Source of the DNA: HLUCCA09 sp039822045
GTDB taxonomy: Bacteria; Pseudomonadota; Alphaproteobacteria; Rhodobacterales; Rhodobacteraceae
Assembly: GCA_039822045.1 (NCBI GenBank)
Contig: JBCBMY010000002.1
Location: 186,001 to 250,000, forward strand
Direction of reading: 5' to 3'
DNA length: 64,000 bases
The notes beneath the pieces were generated by a model, which searched no databases, was not told the origin of the DNA, and saw nothing but the letters and a program-made list of their open reading frames with translations. The translations under genes were made by a program, and so were the position numbers. Of the stretch, positions 44,008 to 51,853 are shown in pieces (position 1 is the first letter of the stretch; every line of letters starts with the position of its first letter).

Positions 44008-44343
44008 ATGCCCGTCCACTATGTCTGGCTGGTTCTGGCCATCACGGCTGAGATCCTTGGCACGTCGGCCCTTCAGGCCAGCCAGCAATTCACGCGGCTC
44101 TGGCCATCGTTGGGGGTGCTGGTCGGCTACGGCGCGGCGATCTTCTTTTTGTCGCTCACTCTGAAATACATGCCGGTCGGCGTCGTCTATGCCGTATGGT
44201 CTGGCCTTGGGATCGTGGGCATCGCCATCATCGGGCGGATCGTGTTCGGCCAGCGGCTGGACCTGCCGGCGATCCTCGGAATTGCGCTGATCCTGGCCGG
44301 CGTCCTGGTGATCAACCTTCTGTCAAAGACCGCCGGCCACTAG
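44008..44343 (+). CDS. Small multidrug resistance (SMR) transporter
   Basis: 111 residues, four helices. The essential proton/drug carboxylate is Glu15 in ITAEILGTSALQAS. MPVGVVYAVWSGLGIVGIAIIG and FGQRLDLPAILGIALILAGVLVINL (shortened YAVWSGLG, FGQRLD) are standard SMR blocks. Exports quaternary cations or polyamines as an antiparallel dimer. The stop overlaps the stop of the convergent excalibur-domain gene (CTAG). Confidence 0.93.
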   Translation: MPVHYVWLVLAITAEILGTSALQASQQFTRLWPSLGVLVGYGAAIFFLSLTLKYMPVGVVYAVWSGLGIVGIAIIGRIVFGQRLDLPAILGIALILAGVLVINLLSKTAGH

Positions 44344-44762
44344 CCCTCGCACGACAGGCCGTCGCCGTCGGCATCGAGCCGGGCGGCATAGCCGGGGGCG
44401 CCAGCGCGCGCCGGGGCGAGCCCCACAAGGGCCGCGGCCCGGCAATCGAGCACCGCAACGGTGTGGCGCAGAGTGACCATGGCCGGCCACGGCAACCGCT
44501 CCTCTGCCACGGTCGCGCCGTAGCCGAGGGCCGCCCCGGACAGCAGGATCAGCGCGTCGCGCCAGAGCGGGCGATGCCGCCGACGCTCCAGCCGCGCCTC
44601 GCGCCGCTGCCGCGCCCGGAAGGCCGCGAGCGCGGCGACATGGGGGGTCTTGGCGGCCCGCGCATCGAGGATCGACGCCATAACGGAGCCGGCGAGCGAG
44701 CCCAGAAGCACCAGGCTCGTGACGAGAAGCGCACCGATGGCCGCGGCCTCAGCAATCGCCAT
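44340..44762 (-). CDS. Membrane protein with C-terminal excalibur domain
   Basis: 140 residues from ATG 44762. Two hydrophobic helices (about 2-22 and 62-76), a basic RARQRREARLERRRHR loop, then LDCRAAALVGLAPAR..PGYAARLDADGDGLSCEG: the excalibur Ca-binding motif DxDxDGxxCE with its paired cysteines. Found in surface or nuclease proteins; role here unknown. Alternative start 44807 is possible. Confidence 0.75.
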   Translation of the reverse strand: MAIAEAAAIGALLVTSLVLLGSLAGSVMASILDARAAKTPHVAALAAFRARQRREARLERRRHRPLWRDALILLSGAALGYGATVAEERLPWPAMVTLRHTVAVLDCRAAALVGLAPARAGAPGYAARLDADGDGLSCEG

Positions 44763-44848
44763 GGCCCCGCCCCTGCCGCACCGCGGCGTCCCTTGCGGCG
44801 GGCCCATCGCACCCCCATAACCGGGGAAAGTCCCCCAGCCACAGGCCA

Positions 44849-46165
44849 ATGATGGACACCGCTTCGTACGACCTCACAACCTGGATCACCGCCGGTTCGA
44901 TCCTGCTCTTGCTGTTCTGTTCCGCCTTCTTCTCCGGCTCCGAAACCGCGCTGACGGCGGCCACGAGGGGCAAGCTGCGCTCGATGGCCGACCGGGGCGT
45001 GGGCGGAGCCGGTGCCGCATTATCGCTCAAAGAAGATAACGAGCGCCTGATTGGCGGGATCCTTCTTGGAAACAATCTTGCCAATATCCTGGCGACTTCG
45101 CTCGCAACGGCCCTCTTTACGGCCCTTCTTGGCGAGGGCGGCGTCGCGGCCGCGACGCTGGTAATGACTCTGATGGTGCTGATCTTCGCCGAGGTCCTGC
45201 CCAAGACCTATGCGATTACCGACCCCGAGCGCGCGGCCTCGCATGTTGCGCCCCTGATCCGGCTGGTGATCGGGGTGCTGGCGCCGGCCGTGGCGGTGGT
45301 GCGTGCGATTGTGCGCGTGGTGCTGCGCCTCTTCGGCCTGAGGATCGAGGCGGGCGACGCGATGCTCTCGGTCCGCGAGGAGATCGTCGGCGCGCTTCAG
45401 ATCGGCCATGCCGAGGGCGCGGTGGAGAAGGAAGACCGCGACCGCCTGCTGGGGGCGCTCGATCTGGGCGACCGGGTTGTGGAGGAGATCATGCTCCACC
45501 GCTCGAAGATCGAGATGATCGATGCCGACGCCTCGCCGCAGGCCATTCTGAGCCAGGCACTCGCCTCCCCCCACACGCGGCTGCCGATCTTCAAGGACGA
45601 GCCGGAGAACGTGGTGGGCGTGATCCATGCAAAGGACCTGCTGCGCGAGATGGACCGGCTGATGCGGATCGCCGAGGCGGAGTCCGAGGGTCTCGACGCG
45701 CTCGACGGGTTCTCGGTGCAGGATGTGGCGATGGAGCCCTATTTCGTGCCCGAGACCACGACACTCGACGATCAGATGCGCGAGTTTTTGCGGCGCCATA
45801 CGCACTTCGCGCTGGTGGTGGACGAATATGGTGCGCTGCAGGGTCTGATCACGCTCGAGGACATTCTCGAGGAGATTGTGGGCGAGATCACCGATGAGTT
45901 CGATGTCGATGCCGAGCACCCGGTGCGGCGCACCGAATCCGGCGATTACCTCGTCGACGGCGCCATGACGATCCGCGACCTGAACCGCGCCTGCGACTGG
46001 CAGTTGCCCGACGAGGAGGCCAACACGATCGCCGGGCTCGTGATCCATGAGGCGCAGACGATCCCCACCCAGGGTCAGGTGTTCAGCTTCCACGGCTTCC
46101 GGTTTGAGGTCACCGCGCGGCAGGCCAACCGGTTGACGCGGCTGCGGATCCGCCCGCTCCTGTAA
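44849..46165 (+). CDS. CNNM/CorC family membrane protein (DUF21, CBS pair, CorC_HlyC domain)
   Basis: 438 residues. N-terminal DUF21 membrane domain (about 1-180, FFSGSETALTAATRGKL, GNNLANILATSLATAL, short). CBS pair (about 200-330, MLHRSKIEMIDADAS; LVVDEYGALQGLITLEDILEEIVGEI). C-terminal transporter-associated domain with FRFEVTARQANRLTRLRI. Mg2+/Co2+ efflux or homeostasis is the family's likely role. Convergent with the HerA-like gene. Confidence 0.93.
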   Translation: MMDTASYDLTTWITAGSILLLLFCSAFFSGSETALTAATRGKLRSMADRGVGGAGAALSLKEDNERLIGGILLGNNLANILATSLATALFTALLGEGGVAAATLVMTLMVLIFAEVLPKTYAITDPERAASHVAPLIRLVIGVLAPAVAVVRAIVRVVLRLFGLRIEAGDAMLSVREEIVGALQIGHAEGAVEKEDRDRLLGALDLGDRVVEEIMLHRSKIEMIDADASPQAILSQALASPHTRLPIFKDEPENVVGVIHAKDLLREMDRLMRIAEAESEGLDALDGFSVQDVAMEPYFVPETTTLDDQMREFLRRHTHFALVVDEYGALQGLITLEDILEEIVGEITDEFDVDAEHPVRRTESGDYLVDGAMTIRDLNRACDWQLPDEEANTIAGLVIHEAQTIPTQGQVFSFHGFRFEVTARQANRLTRLRIRPLL

Positions 46166-46172
46166 CAGGCGT

Positions 46173-46188
46173 CGGGCGGCCCCGCCCG
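46173..46188. terminator. Short stem-loop between convergent genes
   Basis: CGGGCGG (46173-46179) and CCGCCCG (46182-46188) with a two-base gap; a stem of five or six pairs with a small loop is realistic. In the 25-bp gap between two convergent genes; no T tract. Confidence 0.35.
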
Positions 46189-46190
46189 CC

Positions 46191-47735
46191 TCAGCGGCCG
46201 CGGAAGAGACCGCCCAGAACGCCGCGCACCACGGCCTTGCCGGACTGGGTGCCGAGCTGGCGGGCGAAGCTCTTGGCGAAGGCTTCACCCACACTGTCGG
46301 AGCGGCGCGACCCGCCATAGCGCCGGGCCGAGGAGCGGCTGACGGAGTTGGCGGAGTAGCGCCGGGCGGCATTGAACTCGCGCTCGGCCACGGGCGCCGT
46401 TTCGGCCGCGAGCTCGCTTTGCTCGGCTGCGGCGGCCGCCTTCGAGGCGCGGGCCGCCAGGATCTCGGCCGCGCTCTCGCGGTCGACGGCCAGGTCATAG
46501 CGTCCGGCGAACGGGGAGCCCGCAATGAGCGCGGCGCGCGCCCCGTCTGAGAGGGGGCCCAACTGCGAACCGGGGGGCCGGATCAGCGTGCGTTCGGCCA
46601 TGCCGGGCGTGCCCTTCTTTTCGAGAAACGACGTGACAGCCTCACCCGTGCCCACCTCGCGAATCGCGGTTTCGATATCGAGCGCAGGGTTGTCGCGATA
46701 GGTCTCGGAGGCGGCTTTGAGCGCGCGGCGGTCGCGGGCGGTGAAGGCGCGGAGCGCGTGCTGCACCCGGTTGCCGAGCTGGCCCAGAATGTCCTCGGGC
46801 ACGTCGTCCGGCGACTGAGTGCAGAAATAGAGGCCCACTCCCTTGGAGCGGATCAGGCGCGCCACCTGCTCGATCTTGTCGAGGAGCGCCTTCGGCGCGT
46901 CCTCGAAGATCAGGTGCGCCTCGTCGAAGACCACCACGAGGCGCGGACGGTCGGCATCGCCCTGCTCGGGCAGGTCCTCGAAGAGCTCCGACATCAGCCA
47001 AAGGAGCGTCGTGGCGTAGAGCCGCGGCGCGGCCATCAGCCGGTCGGCCGCCAGCACGTTGATCCGGCCGCGCCCATCGGGGTCGACCCGCATGATGTCG
47101 GCCAAGTCGAGCGCCGGTTCGCCGAAAAAGGCGCCGCTGTCCTCGGCCTCGAGGACCAGAAGCTGGCGCTGGATCGCGCCGACCGAGGCCGGCGAGACGT
47201 TGCCGTAGCGCAGGCTGAGATCGGCGCGGTGCTCCCCCACCCAGACGAGGAGGGCGCGCAGGTCATCGAGATCGAGAAGCGCCAGACCCTGTTCGTCGGC
47301 CACGCGGAAGGCGATGTTCAGCACGCCTTCCTGCGCCTCGGTCAGTTCCAGAAGCCGGGCGAGCAGAAGCGGCCCCATCTCAGCGATGGTGGTGCGGACG
47401 GGGTGCCCCTTCTCGCCGAAGATGTCCCAGAACGTCACCGGGCAGGCCCCGTAGACCAGATCCAGCCCGATCGTGTCGGCCCGCTCGGTGAAGGCGCCAT
47501 GAAGCGGGCCATCGGGGCTGCCCGCGGCGCCGAGGCCCGACAGATCGCCCTTCACATCGGGCACGAGGACGGGCACGCCGGCCGCCGAGAACCCTTCGGC
47601 AAGGATCTGGACCGTCACGGTCTTGCCCGTCCCGGTGGCGCCCGCAATCAGGCCGTGGCGATTGGCCAGATCCAATCGCAGATGCTGCGGCGCGCCATAT
47701 TCAGGCCCGCCACCCCCGACGAAGATCTTGTCCAT
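46191..47735 (-). CDS. HerA-like DUF853 ATPase
   Basis: 514 residues from ATG 47735 with GGGAGGGG upstream. Walker A GATGTGKTVT (about 32-41), Walker B LVVVFDEAHLIFED, and CTQSPDDVPEDILGQLGNRVQH, the sensor segment of DUF853/HerA-C proteins. This family is the stand-alone ring ATPase (YjgR-like), not the recombination HerA. Ser/Ala/Arg-rich C-terminus. Partner unknown. Confidence 0.9.
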   Translation of the reverse strand: MDKIFVGGGGPEYGAPQHLRLDLANRHGLIAGATGTGKTVTVQILAEGFSAAGVPVLVPDVKGDLSGLGAAGSPDGPLHGAFTERADTIGLDLVYGACPVTFWDIFGEKGHPVRTTIAEMGPLLLARLLELTEAQEGVLNIAFRVADEQGLALLDLDDLRALLVWVGEHRADLSLRYGNVSPASVGAIQRQLLVLEAEDSGAFFGEPALDLADIMRVDPDGRGRINVLAADRLMAAPRLYATTLLWLMSELFEDLPEQGDADRPRLVVVFDEAHLIFEDAPKALLDKIEQVARLIRSKGVGLYFCTQSPDDVPEDILGQLGNRVQHALRAFTARDRRALKAASETYRDNPALDIETAIREVGTGEAVTSFLEKKGTPGMAERTLIRPPGSQLGPLSDGARAALIAGSPFAGRYDLAVDRESAAEILAARASKAAAAAEQSELAAETAPVAEREFNAARRYSANSVSRSSARRYGGSRRSDSVGEAFAKSFARQLGTQSGKAVVRGVLGGLFRGR

Positions 47736-47779
47736 TGTCCCCTCCCGACCTGTCCCGGTGCGAGAATACAAATTTAACC

Positions 47780-47876
47780 TTGCTGTGCCAGAACCTGACA
47801 TGCGCGCCGCCCCGTGGTGGGCGGATGCGTTTCCTCCCTGTCAGACTGGCCGGTCCCCTTTGGACCGGCATTTTTC
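47780..47876 (+). ncRNA. Possible small RNA ending in an intrinsic terminator
   Basis: A perfect terminator (GCCGGTCC 47849-47856, loop CCTTT, GGACCGGC 47862-47869, then ATTTTTC) points rightward, yet no rightward gene lies upstream: the neighbour is the leftward HerA-like gene. Before it come a CCGCCC/GGGCGG hairpin (about 47806-47822) and a CCTCCC tract, the sort of C-rich motif described in Rhodobacter small RNAs. No clear promoter was found, and the 5' end is a guess. Only the terminator is firm. Confidence 0.35.
47849..47876 (+). terminator. Intrinsic terminator in the intergenic region
   Basis: Eight perfect stem pairs GCCGGTCC/GGACCGGC, five-base loop, T run of five. It points rightward, away from the leftward ATPase gene, so it ends an unlisted transcript. 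Confidence 0.75.
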
Positions 47877-47993
47877 ACAGTTCGCTCATCCTGCGACAAG
47901 TTGCCGGGGTTGGGCGCGTGCTCCCTTGTCGGCCCAGACCGCACAATCTGGCGCCTGCGCCGGTCAAATTCCTGAATCTCCGCAGATTTCCTG

Positions 47994-48022
47994 TTGACGG
48001 CCCCCCTCGGGTTTCCTAGCTT
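47994..48022 (+). promoter_or_regulatory. Sigma-70 promoter of the structured RNA
   Basis: TTGACG (47994-47999), exactly 17 nt, TAGCTT (48017-48022). The -35 is near consensus; the combination is typical of strong vegetative promoters in this group. Transcription should begin near 48029. Confidence 0.65.
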
Positions 48023-48028
48023 TCGGCG

Positions 48029-48142
48029 CAAGTCGGCCCGTCCGGCAGGGAGCAAATTGGTCGGAGACAATCACGGCCATTCCACGGCACGAACCGTGGA
48101 CTGGGGGAAACCCCAGTGGAAGGGTCCTTCGGGGCCCTTTTT
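48029..48142 (+). ncRNA. Structured small RNA or leader with UUCG terminator
   Basis: From a good promoter to a strong terminator, about 114 nt, with no open frame. Hairpins in order: TCCACGG/CCGTGGA with a six-base loop (48081-48100); CTGGGG/CCCCAG with a GAAA tetraloop (48101-48116); AGGGTCC/GGGCCCT with a UUCG tetraloop (48121-48138) followed by T5, the terminator. TTCCAC (48080-48085) could also pair with GTGGAA (48116-48121), giving an alternative fold. I do not match it to tmRNA, SRP, 6S or RNase P RNA. It may be an independent sRNA or a leader attenuating the ialB-like gene 175 bp downstream. Confidence 0.6.
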
Positions 48143-48316
48143 CACTTTGCGCCCTGCGCCCGGGCGCGAATCTGTGGCGCGTTGACCGGCGATCGAGCGG
48201 AGAAGCCGGGCTTGACGGCGGGGATCACACGAGCATTTGGGCCTGACACCTGCCCGGCCCCGTGGTATTTCGCGCCCAATGCCGAATTGGCAATCTCAGA
48301 GCAGGGAACCAAATAC

Positions 48317-49060
48317 ATGATCTTGTTGGAGCGCTACCTCGCCGTGCCAGCCGTGTTGGCCGCGGCGCTTTCACTGTCTGCGCCGGCCATCGCGCAGGAC
48401 AGCACAGGCGCCGAAACCGAGGCACCGGCAGCGGAGACAGACGCACCGGCCACCGACGCCCCGAGCGGCGGCGAAGGCGAGGGCGGATCTGAGGATCTGG
48501 GCCTGAGCATGGGCACACCCGTGGACGATGGCGCCGCCGCGTCGGCCGACCAGATCGGACAACCGTATCTGCTGGAGACGTCGGGCGATTGGGAAATCCG
48601 GTGCGTGCGCACGTCGCTGGAACACGATCCCTGTGCCCTCCACCAACTTCTGCAGGACGAGGCGGACAACTCCGTGGCCACCATCGAACTGGTGAACCTG
48701 CCGCCAGATCAGGCCGCCGCGGCTGGCGCCACGATCGTGACGCCGCTGGAGACGCTTCTGACCGAACAGATCACGCTGCAGGTGGATGGGGGCCAGGGGC
48801 GGCGCTATCCGTTCTCGTTCTGCACGCAGATCGGCTGCGTCAGCCGGGTGGGCTTCACCGATGCCGAGGTCGACGCCTTCCGGCGCGGGGCCGAGGCCAC
48901 GCTGACCATCGTGCCGGCCACGGCGCGGGATGCGCAGGTGCGGCTGGGCGTGTCGCTGATCGGCATTTCGGCCGGTCTGGAGCGGATCATCGAGCTCAAC
49001 GCCCTCAACGCCGAAGCGATCAACGCCGCACGGGCCGCGCAGGACGCTGCAGCCGAGTAA
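48317..49060 (+). CDS. Invasion-associated locus B (IalB) family exported protein
   Basis: 247 residues from ATG 48317. Signal peptide (about 1-27, ending PAIAQD), an acidic Glu/Ala/Thr-rich linker (about 30-80), then an IalB domain: TSGDWEIRCVRT, DPCALHQLLQD, FSFCTQIGCVSRVGFTDAEV and DAQVRLGVSLIGISAGL. Two cysteine pairs (RC..PC; FC..GC) fit disulfides. Alphaproteobacterial periplasmic or outer-membrane protein of poorly known role. Preceded by the structured RNA. Confidence 0.88.
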   Translation: MILLERYLAVPAVLAAALSLSAPAIAQDSTGAETEAPAAETDAPATDAPSGGEGEGGSEDLGLSMGTPVDDGAAASADQIGQPYLLETSGDWEIRCVRTSLEHDPCALHQLLQDEADNSVATIELVNLPPDQAAAAGATIVTPLETLLTEQITLQVDGGQGRRYPFSFCTQIGCVSRVGFTDAEVDAFRRGAEATLTIVPATARDAQVRLGVSLIGISAGLERIIELNALNAEAINAARAAQDAAAE

Positions 49061-49150
49061 GCCTTCGGGGCCGCGCGCCGGGCGGTCGCCGCACGGCCTT
49101 GCTGTTGGGTGCGCTTCGCAAGGTACAAATCCTTGCACCTGGAAGAGCAG

Positions 49151-50359
49151 TCAGACGCTCCGAAGGATCAGGCAGGCGTTCAGGCCGCCAAAGGCAAAGG
49201 CGTTGGACATGGCCACGTCGACCCGAGCCTCGCGCGCATCATTGGGAACGACGTCGAGGGCGCATTCGGGATCGGGCTCTTCATAGCCGATGGTGGGCGC
49301 AATCACCCCGTCGCGCAGCGCCATAACGCAGGCCAGCAATTCGACCGCGCCCGTGCCGCCGATCAGGTGGCCGTGCATCGACTTCGTCGACGAGATCATG
49401 AGACGGTCGGCATGGGGGCCGAACGTGTCGGCGACGGCGGCGCATTCGGTCTTGTCGTTGGCGGCCGTGCCGGTGCCGTGCGCGTTGATATAGCCCACGC
49501 TGTCGGCCGGAAGCTTTGCGTCGCGCAGCGCCATCGCCATCGTCCGCGCCGCACCCTTCATCGAGGGCATGACGATGTCGGAGGCGTCGGAGGTCATGGC
49601 AAAGCCCACGATTTCGGCCAGGATCTGCGCCCCGCGGCCGCGGGCATGCTCCATCTCCTCGAGCACGAAGATCGCCGCGCCCTCGCCCTGGACCATTCCG
49701 TTGCGGTTGGCCGAGAACGGGCGACAGGCATCCTTCGACATCACGCGCAGCCCCTCCCACGCCTTGATGCCGCCGAAGGTGAGCATCGCCTCGGAGCCGC
49801 CCGCCACCATCACGCGGCAGGCGCCTGAACGGATAAGGTGGAAGGCCTGACCGATGGCGTGGTTCGACGACGCGCAGGCCGTGGCGACGGTGTAGGACGG
49901 GCCCTTGAGGTTGTACTCCATCGAGATGTGCGAGGCGGCAGCGTTGTTCATCAGCTTGGGCACGACGAACGGGTGCACGCGGTTCTTTCCGTCCTCATAG
50001 ACGGAGCGGAAGTTGTCGTCCCACGTCTCCATCCCGCCTGCGGCAGTGCCTAGGACGACGCCCGCCTCGGTCGACAACTCGCCAGCAAAGGTGAGCCCCG
50101 CCTGCCCGATCGCCTCGCGCGCCGAGATCAGCGTGAACTGGGTAAATCGGTCGTAGAGCGCGATCTGCTGGCGGTTGAACTCGGCCTCGGGGTCGTAGTT
50201 GCGGACCTGCCCGCCGATCTTGACCGTCAGCCGCTCGACATCGCGCACATCCACCGGCCCAATGCCGCAAAGGCCCTCGGCCATGGCGCGGGTGGTCTCG
50301 ACAGCGCTGCGCCCGAGCGCATTGATCGAGCCCTGCCCCGTGATGACGACGCGCGGCAT
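49151..50359 (-). CDS. Beta-ketoacyl-ACP synthase (KAS II/NodE-like)
   Basis: 402 residues from ATG 50359. Catalytic Cys162 in VATACASSNHA, His294 in INAHGTGTAANDK, Lys326 and His331 in KSMHGHLIGG, as in FabF-type condensing enzymes. An ACP gene lies directly upstream (7 bp) and lpxD next, so this enzyme probably elongates an acyl chain held on that ACP, perhaps for lipid A rather than bulk fatty acid synthesis. The latter is inference. Confidence 0.92.
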   Translation of the reverse strand: MPRVVITGQGSINALGRSAVETTRAMAEGLCGIGPVDVRDVERLTVKIGGQVRNYDPEAEFNRQQIALYDRFTQFTLISAREAIGQAGLTFAGELSTEAGVVLGTAAGGMETWDDNFRSVYEDGKNRVHPFVVPKLMNNAAASHISMEYNLKGPSYTVATACASSNHAIGQAFHLIRSGACRVMVAGGSEAMLTFGGIKAWEGLRVMSKDACRPFSANRNGMVQGEGAAIFVLEEMEHARGRGAQILAEIVGFAMTSDASDIVMPSMKGAARTMAMALRDAKLPADSVGYINAHGTGTAANDKTECAAVADTFGPHADRLMISSTKSMHGHLIGGTGAVELLACVMALRDGVIAPTIGYEEPDPECALDVVPNDAREARVDVAMSNAFAFGGLNACLILRSV

Positions 50360-50366
50360 AGAGCCC

Positions 50367-50636
50367 TCAGGCACCCTTTTGTTCGGCCAGAAGGCCCCTT
50401 ACCGCGGTGACAATGGCGGCGACCGACGAGATGTCGAAATCGCCCTGCAACGGCTCGTTGGCGTTGAACGGCACCGAAATGTCGAAGGCTTCCTCGATCG
50501 CGAAGATACTCTCGACGAGCCCCAGACTGTCGATGCCGAGATCCTCCAGCGTCGCGTCGGGTGTAACGTCCTGGGGCTGCAGCACGGCCTGTTCCGCGAT
50601 GATCTCGATCACCTTGCGCTGAACCTCGTCTGCCAT
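50367..50636 (-). CDS. Dedicated acyl carrier protein
   Basis: 89 residues from ATG 50636. The phosphopantetheine Ser lies in LGIDSLGLVE; acidic helix II FAIEEAFDISVPF is typical. The sequence is atypical of housekeeping AcpP (DSLD), so this is probably a specialised carrier, used with the adjacent condensing enzyme and LpxD. Confidence 0.92.
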   Translation of the reverse strand: MADEVQRKVIEIIAEQAVLQPQDVTPDATLEDLGIDSLGLVESIFAIEEAFDISVPFNANEPLQGDFDISSVAAIVTAVRGLLAEQKGA

Positions 50637-50668
50637 GTTGCCCGCCCCTTCTGTCACGTGCGGGTGAT

Positions 50669-51769
50669 TTAGTCGCCGTTTTCCGGGTTTGGAAGGTGCT
50701 TTCTGAGAGCCGCGACGTCGCGCAGGAGGCGCGGAAGGCGGCGCAGGTTCTTGTAGGCGGCAATGCCCGCCTTCATCTCCATGGAGATCGGACCGATCAT
50801 GACCGTCCCGGGGGCGAGATCGGTGCGGGCGGGCGTGCATGCCGACAGGATGACGTCGTCACCCAGCGTCAGGTGGTCGATGACGCCGGCCTGACCGCCA
50901 AGCACCACGCGGTCGCCCAGAGTGCTGGACCCGGCGATGCCGGCCTGGCCGCACAGGAGGCAGTCCTTGCCGACCCGCACGTTGTGGGCCACCTGCACGA
51001 GGTTGTCGATCTTGGTGCCGTCGCCTACGACCGTGTCGGAAAGCGTGCCGCGATCGATGCAGGCGTTCGATCCAACTTCGACATCATCGCCGATGGTGAC
51101 GGCGGCCAGCGAGTGGATGCGGGCCTGGGCCTGCTGACGCTGACCTTGCCTGTCGCCGAGCGTCTTGCGCACGGCCTCGACCGCCGAGGGCTCGGGCGTG
51201 ACATAGGAGAACCCGTCGCCGCCGATCACGGCACCTGGCTGCGCGATGAACCGGTCCCCGGCCCGGCAGCGCGCGCCGAACACGACATGCTCGAGCAAGA
51301 GGGCGTCGCGCCCCAGGACCGCGCCCGCCCCCACCACCGCGTGCGCCGCGATCCGGGCGCCAGGGCCGATCCGCGCGCCGGCCCCAATCACGGCAAAGGG
51401 GCCGATGGCCGCGCCGTCACCGATCTCGGCCCCCGGCTCGACATGGGCCTTGGGGTGAACGCCCGGGGCAATCTGCGGGCCGGGATCCATCATCTGGCTG
51501 AGGCCCGACAGGGCAAAGCGCGGCCGCGGCGCCAGAACGGCCGCGGCAAGACCGTAGTCGGCTGGCACGGCATCGGCCCAGAGGAGCGCCGCGCGGGCCT
51601 GCCCCCTGCCGAGCGCGGCCGCATATTTCGGGTCGGCCGCTAGGGCGATGTCGTTGGGGCCTGCCTCGTGGGGCGCCGCCGCATTGCCGACCCGCAGGGC
51701 GGTGTCGCCCCAGGCCTCAAGACCGAGCGCCTTGGCGATCTCTCCCACGGTGAAGCTCGGTCCGGCCAC
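50669..51769 (-). CDS. lpxD: LpxD, UDP-3-O-acylglucosamine N-acyltransferase
   Basis: 366 residues. Left-handed beta-helix hexapeptides (IGDGAAIGPFAVIGAGARIG, short IGPFAVIGAGARI), N-terminal uridine-binding domain, and catalytic His262 in VQVAHNVRVGKD. An insert of about 35 polar residues after FSYVTPEP (about 190-220) is longer than in E. coli. Transfers a 3-hydroxyacyl chain from ACP to lipid A precursor. It is not next to lpxA/fabZ, the usual place, so it may be a second lpxD. Confidence 0.93.
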   Translation of the reverse strand: MAGPSFTVGEIAKALGLEAWGDTALRVGNAAAPHEAGPNDIALAADPKYAAALGRGQARAALLWADAVPADYGLAAAVLAPRPRFALSGLSQMMDPGPQIAPGVHPKAHVEPGAEIGDGAAIGPFAVIGAGARIGPGARIAAHAVVGAGAVLGRDALLLEHVVFGARCRAGDRFIAQPGAVIGGDGFSYVTPEPSAVEAVRKTLGDRQGQRQQAQARIHSLAAVTIGDDVEVGSNACIDRGTLSDTVVGDGTKIDNLVQVAHNVRVGKDCLLCGQAGIAGSSTLGDRVVLGGQAGVIDHLTLGDDVILSACTPARTDLAPGTVMIGPISMEMKAGIAAYKNLRRLPRLLRDVAALRKHLPNPENGD

Positions 51770-51853
51770 GGCGCTCTCCCTCTGCGTGCCAGAGCGTGGT
51801 AGCCGCCTGGACGCCCGAGCGAAAGCCCGTGCAGAGCGCCCGGTGGGCGCGCG

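Noticed and set aside
48029..48142. Ribosomal-protein leader, riboswitch or SRP RNA
   Set aside because: The downstream gene is ialB-like and the hallmark motifs of those RNAs are not visible; left unassigned.
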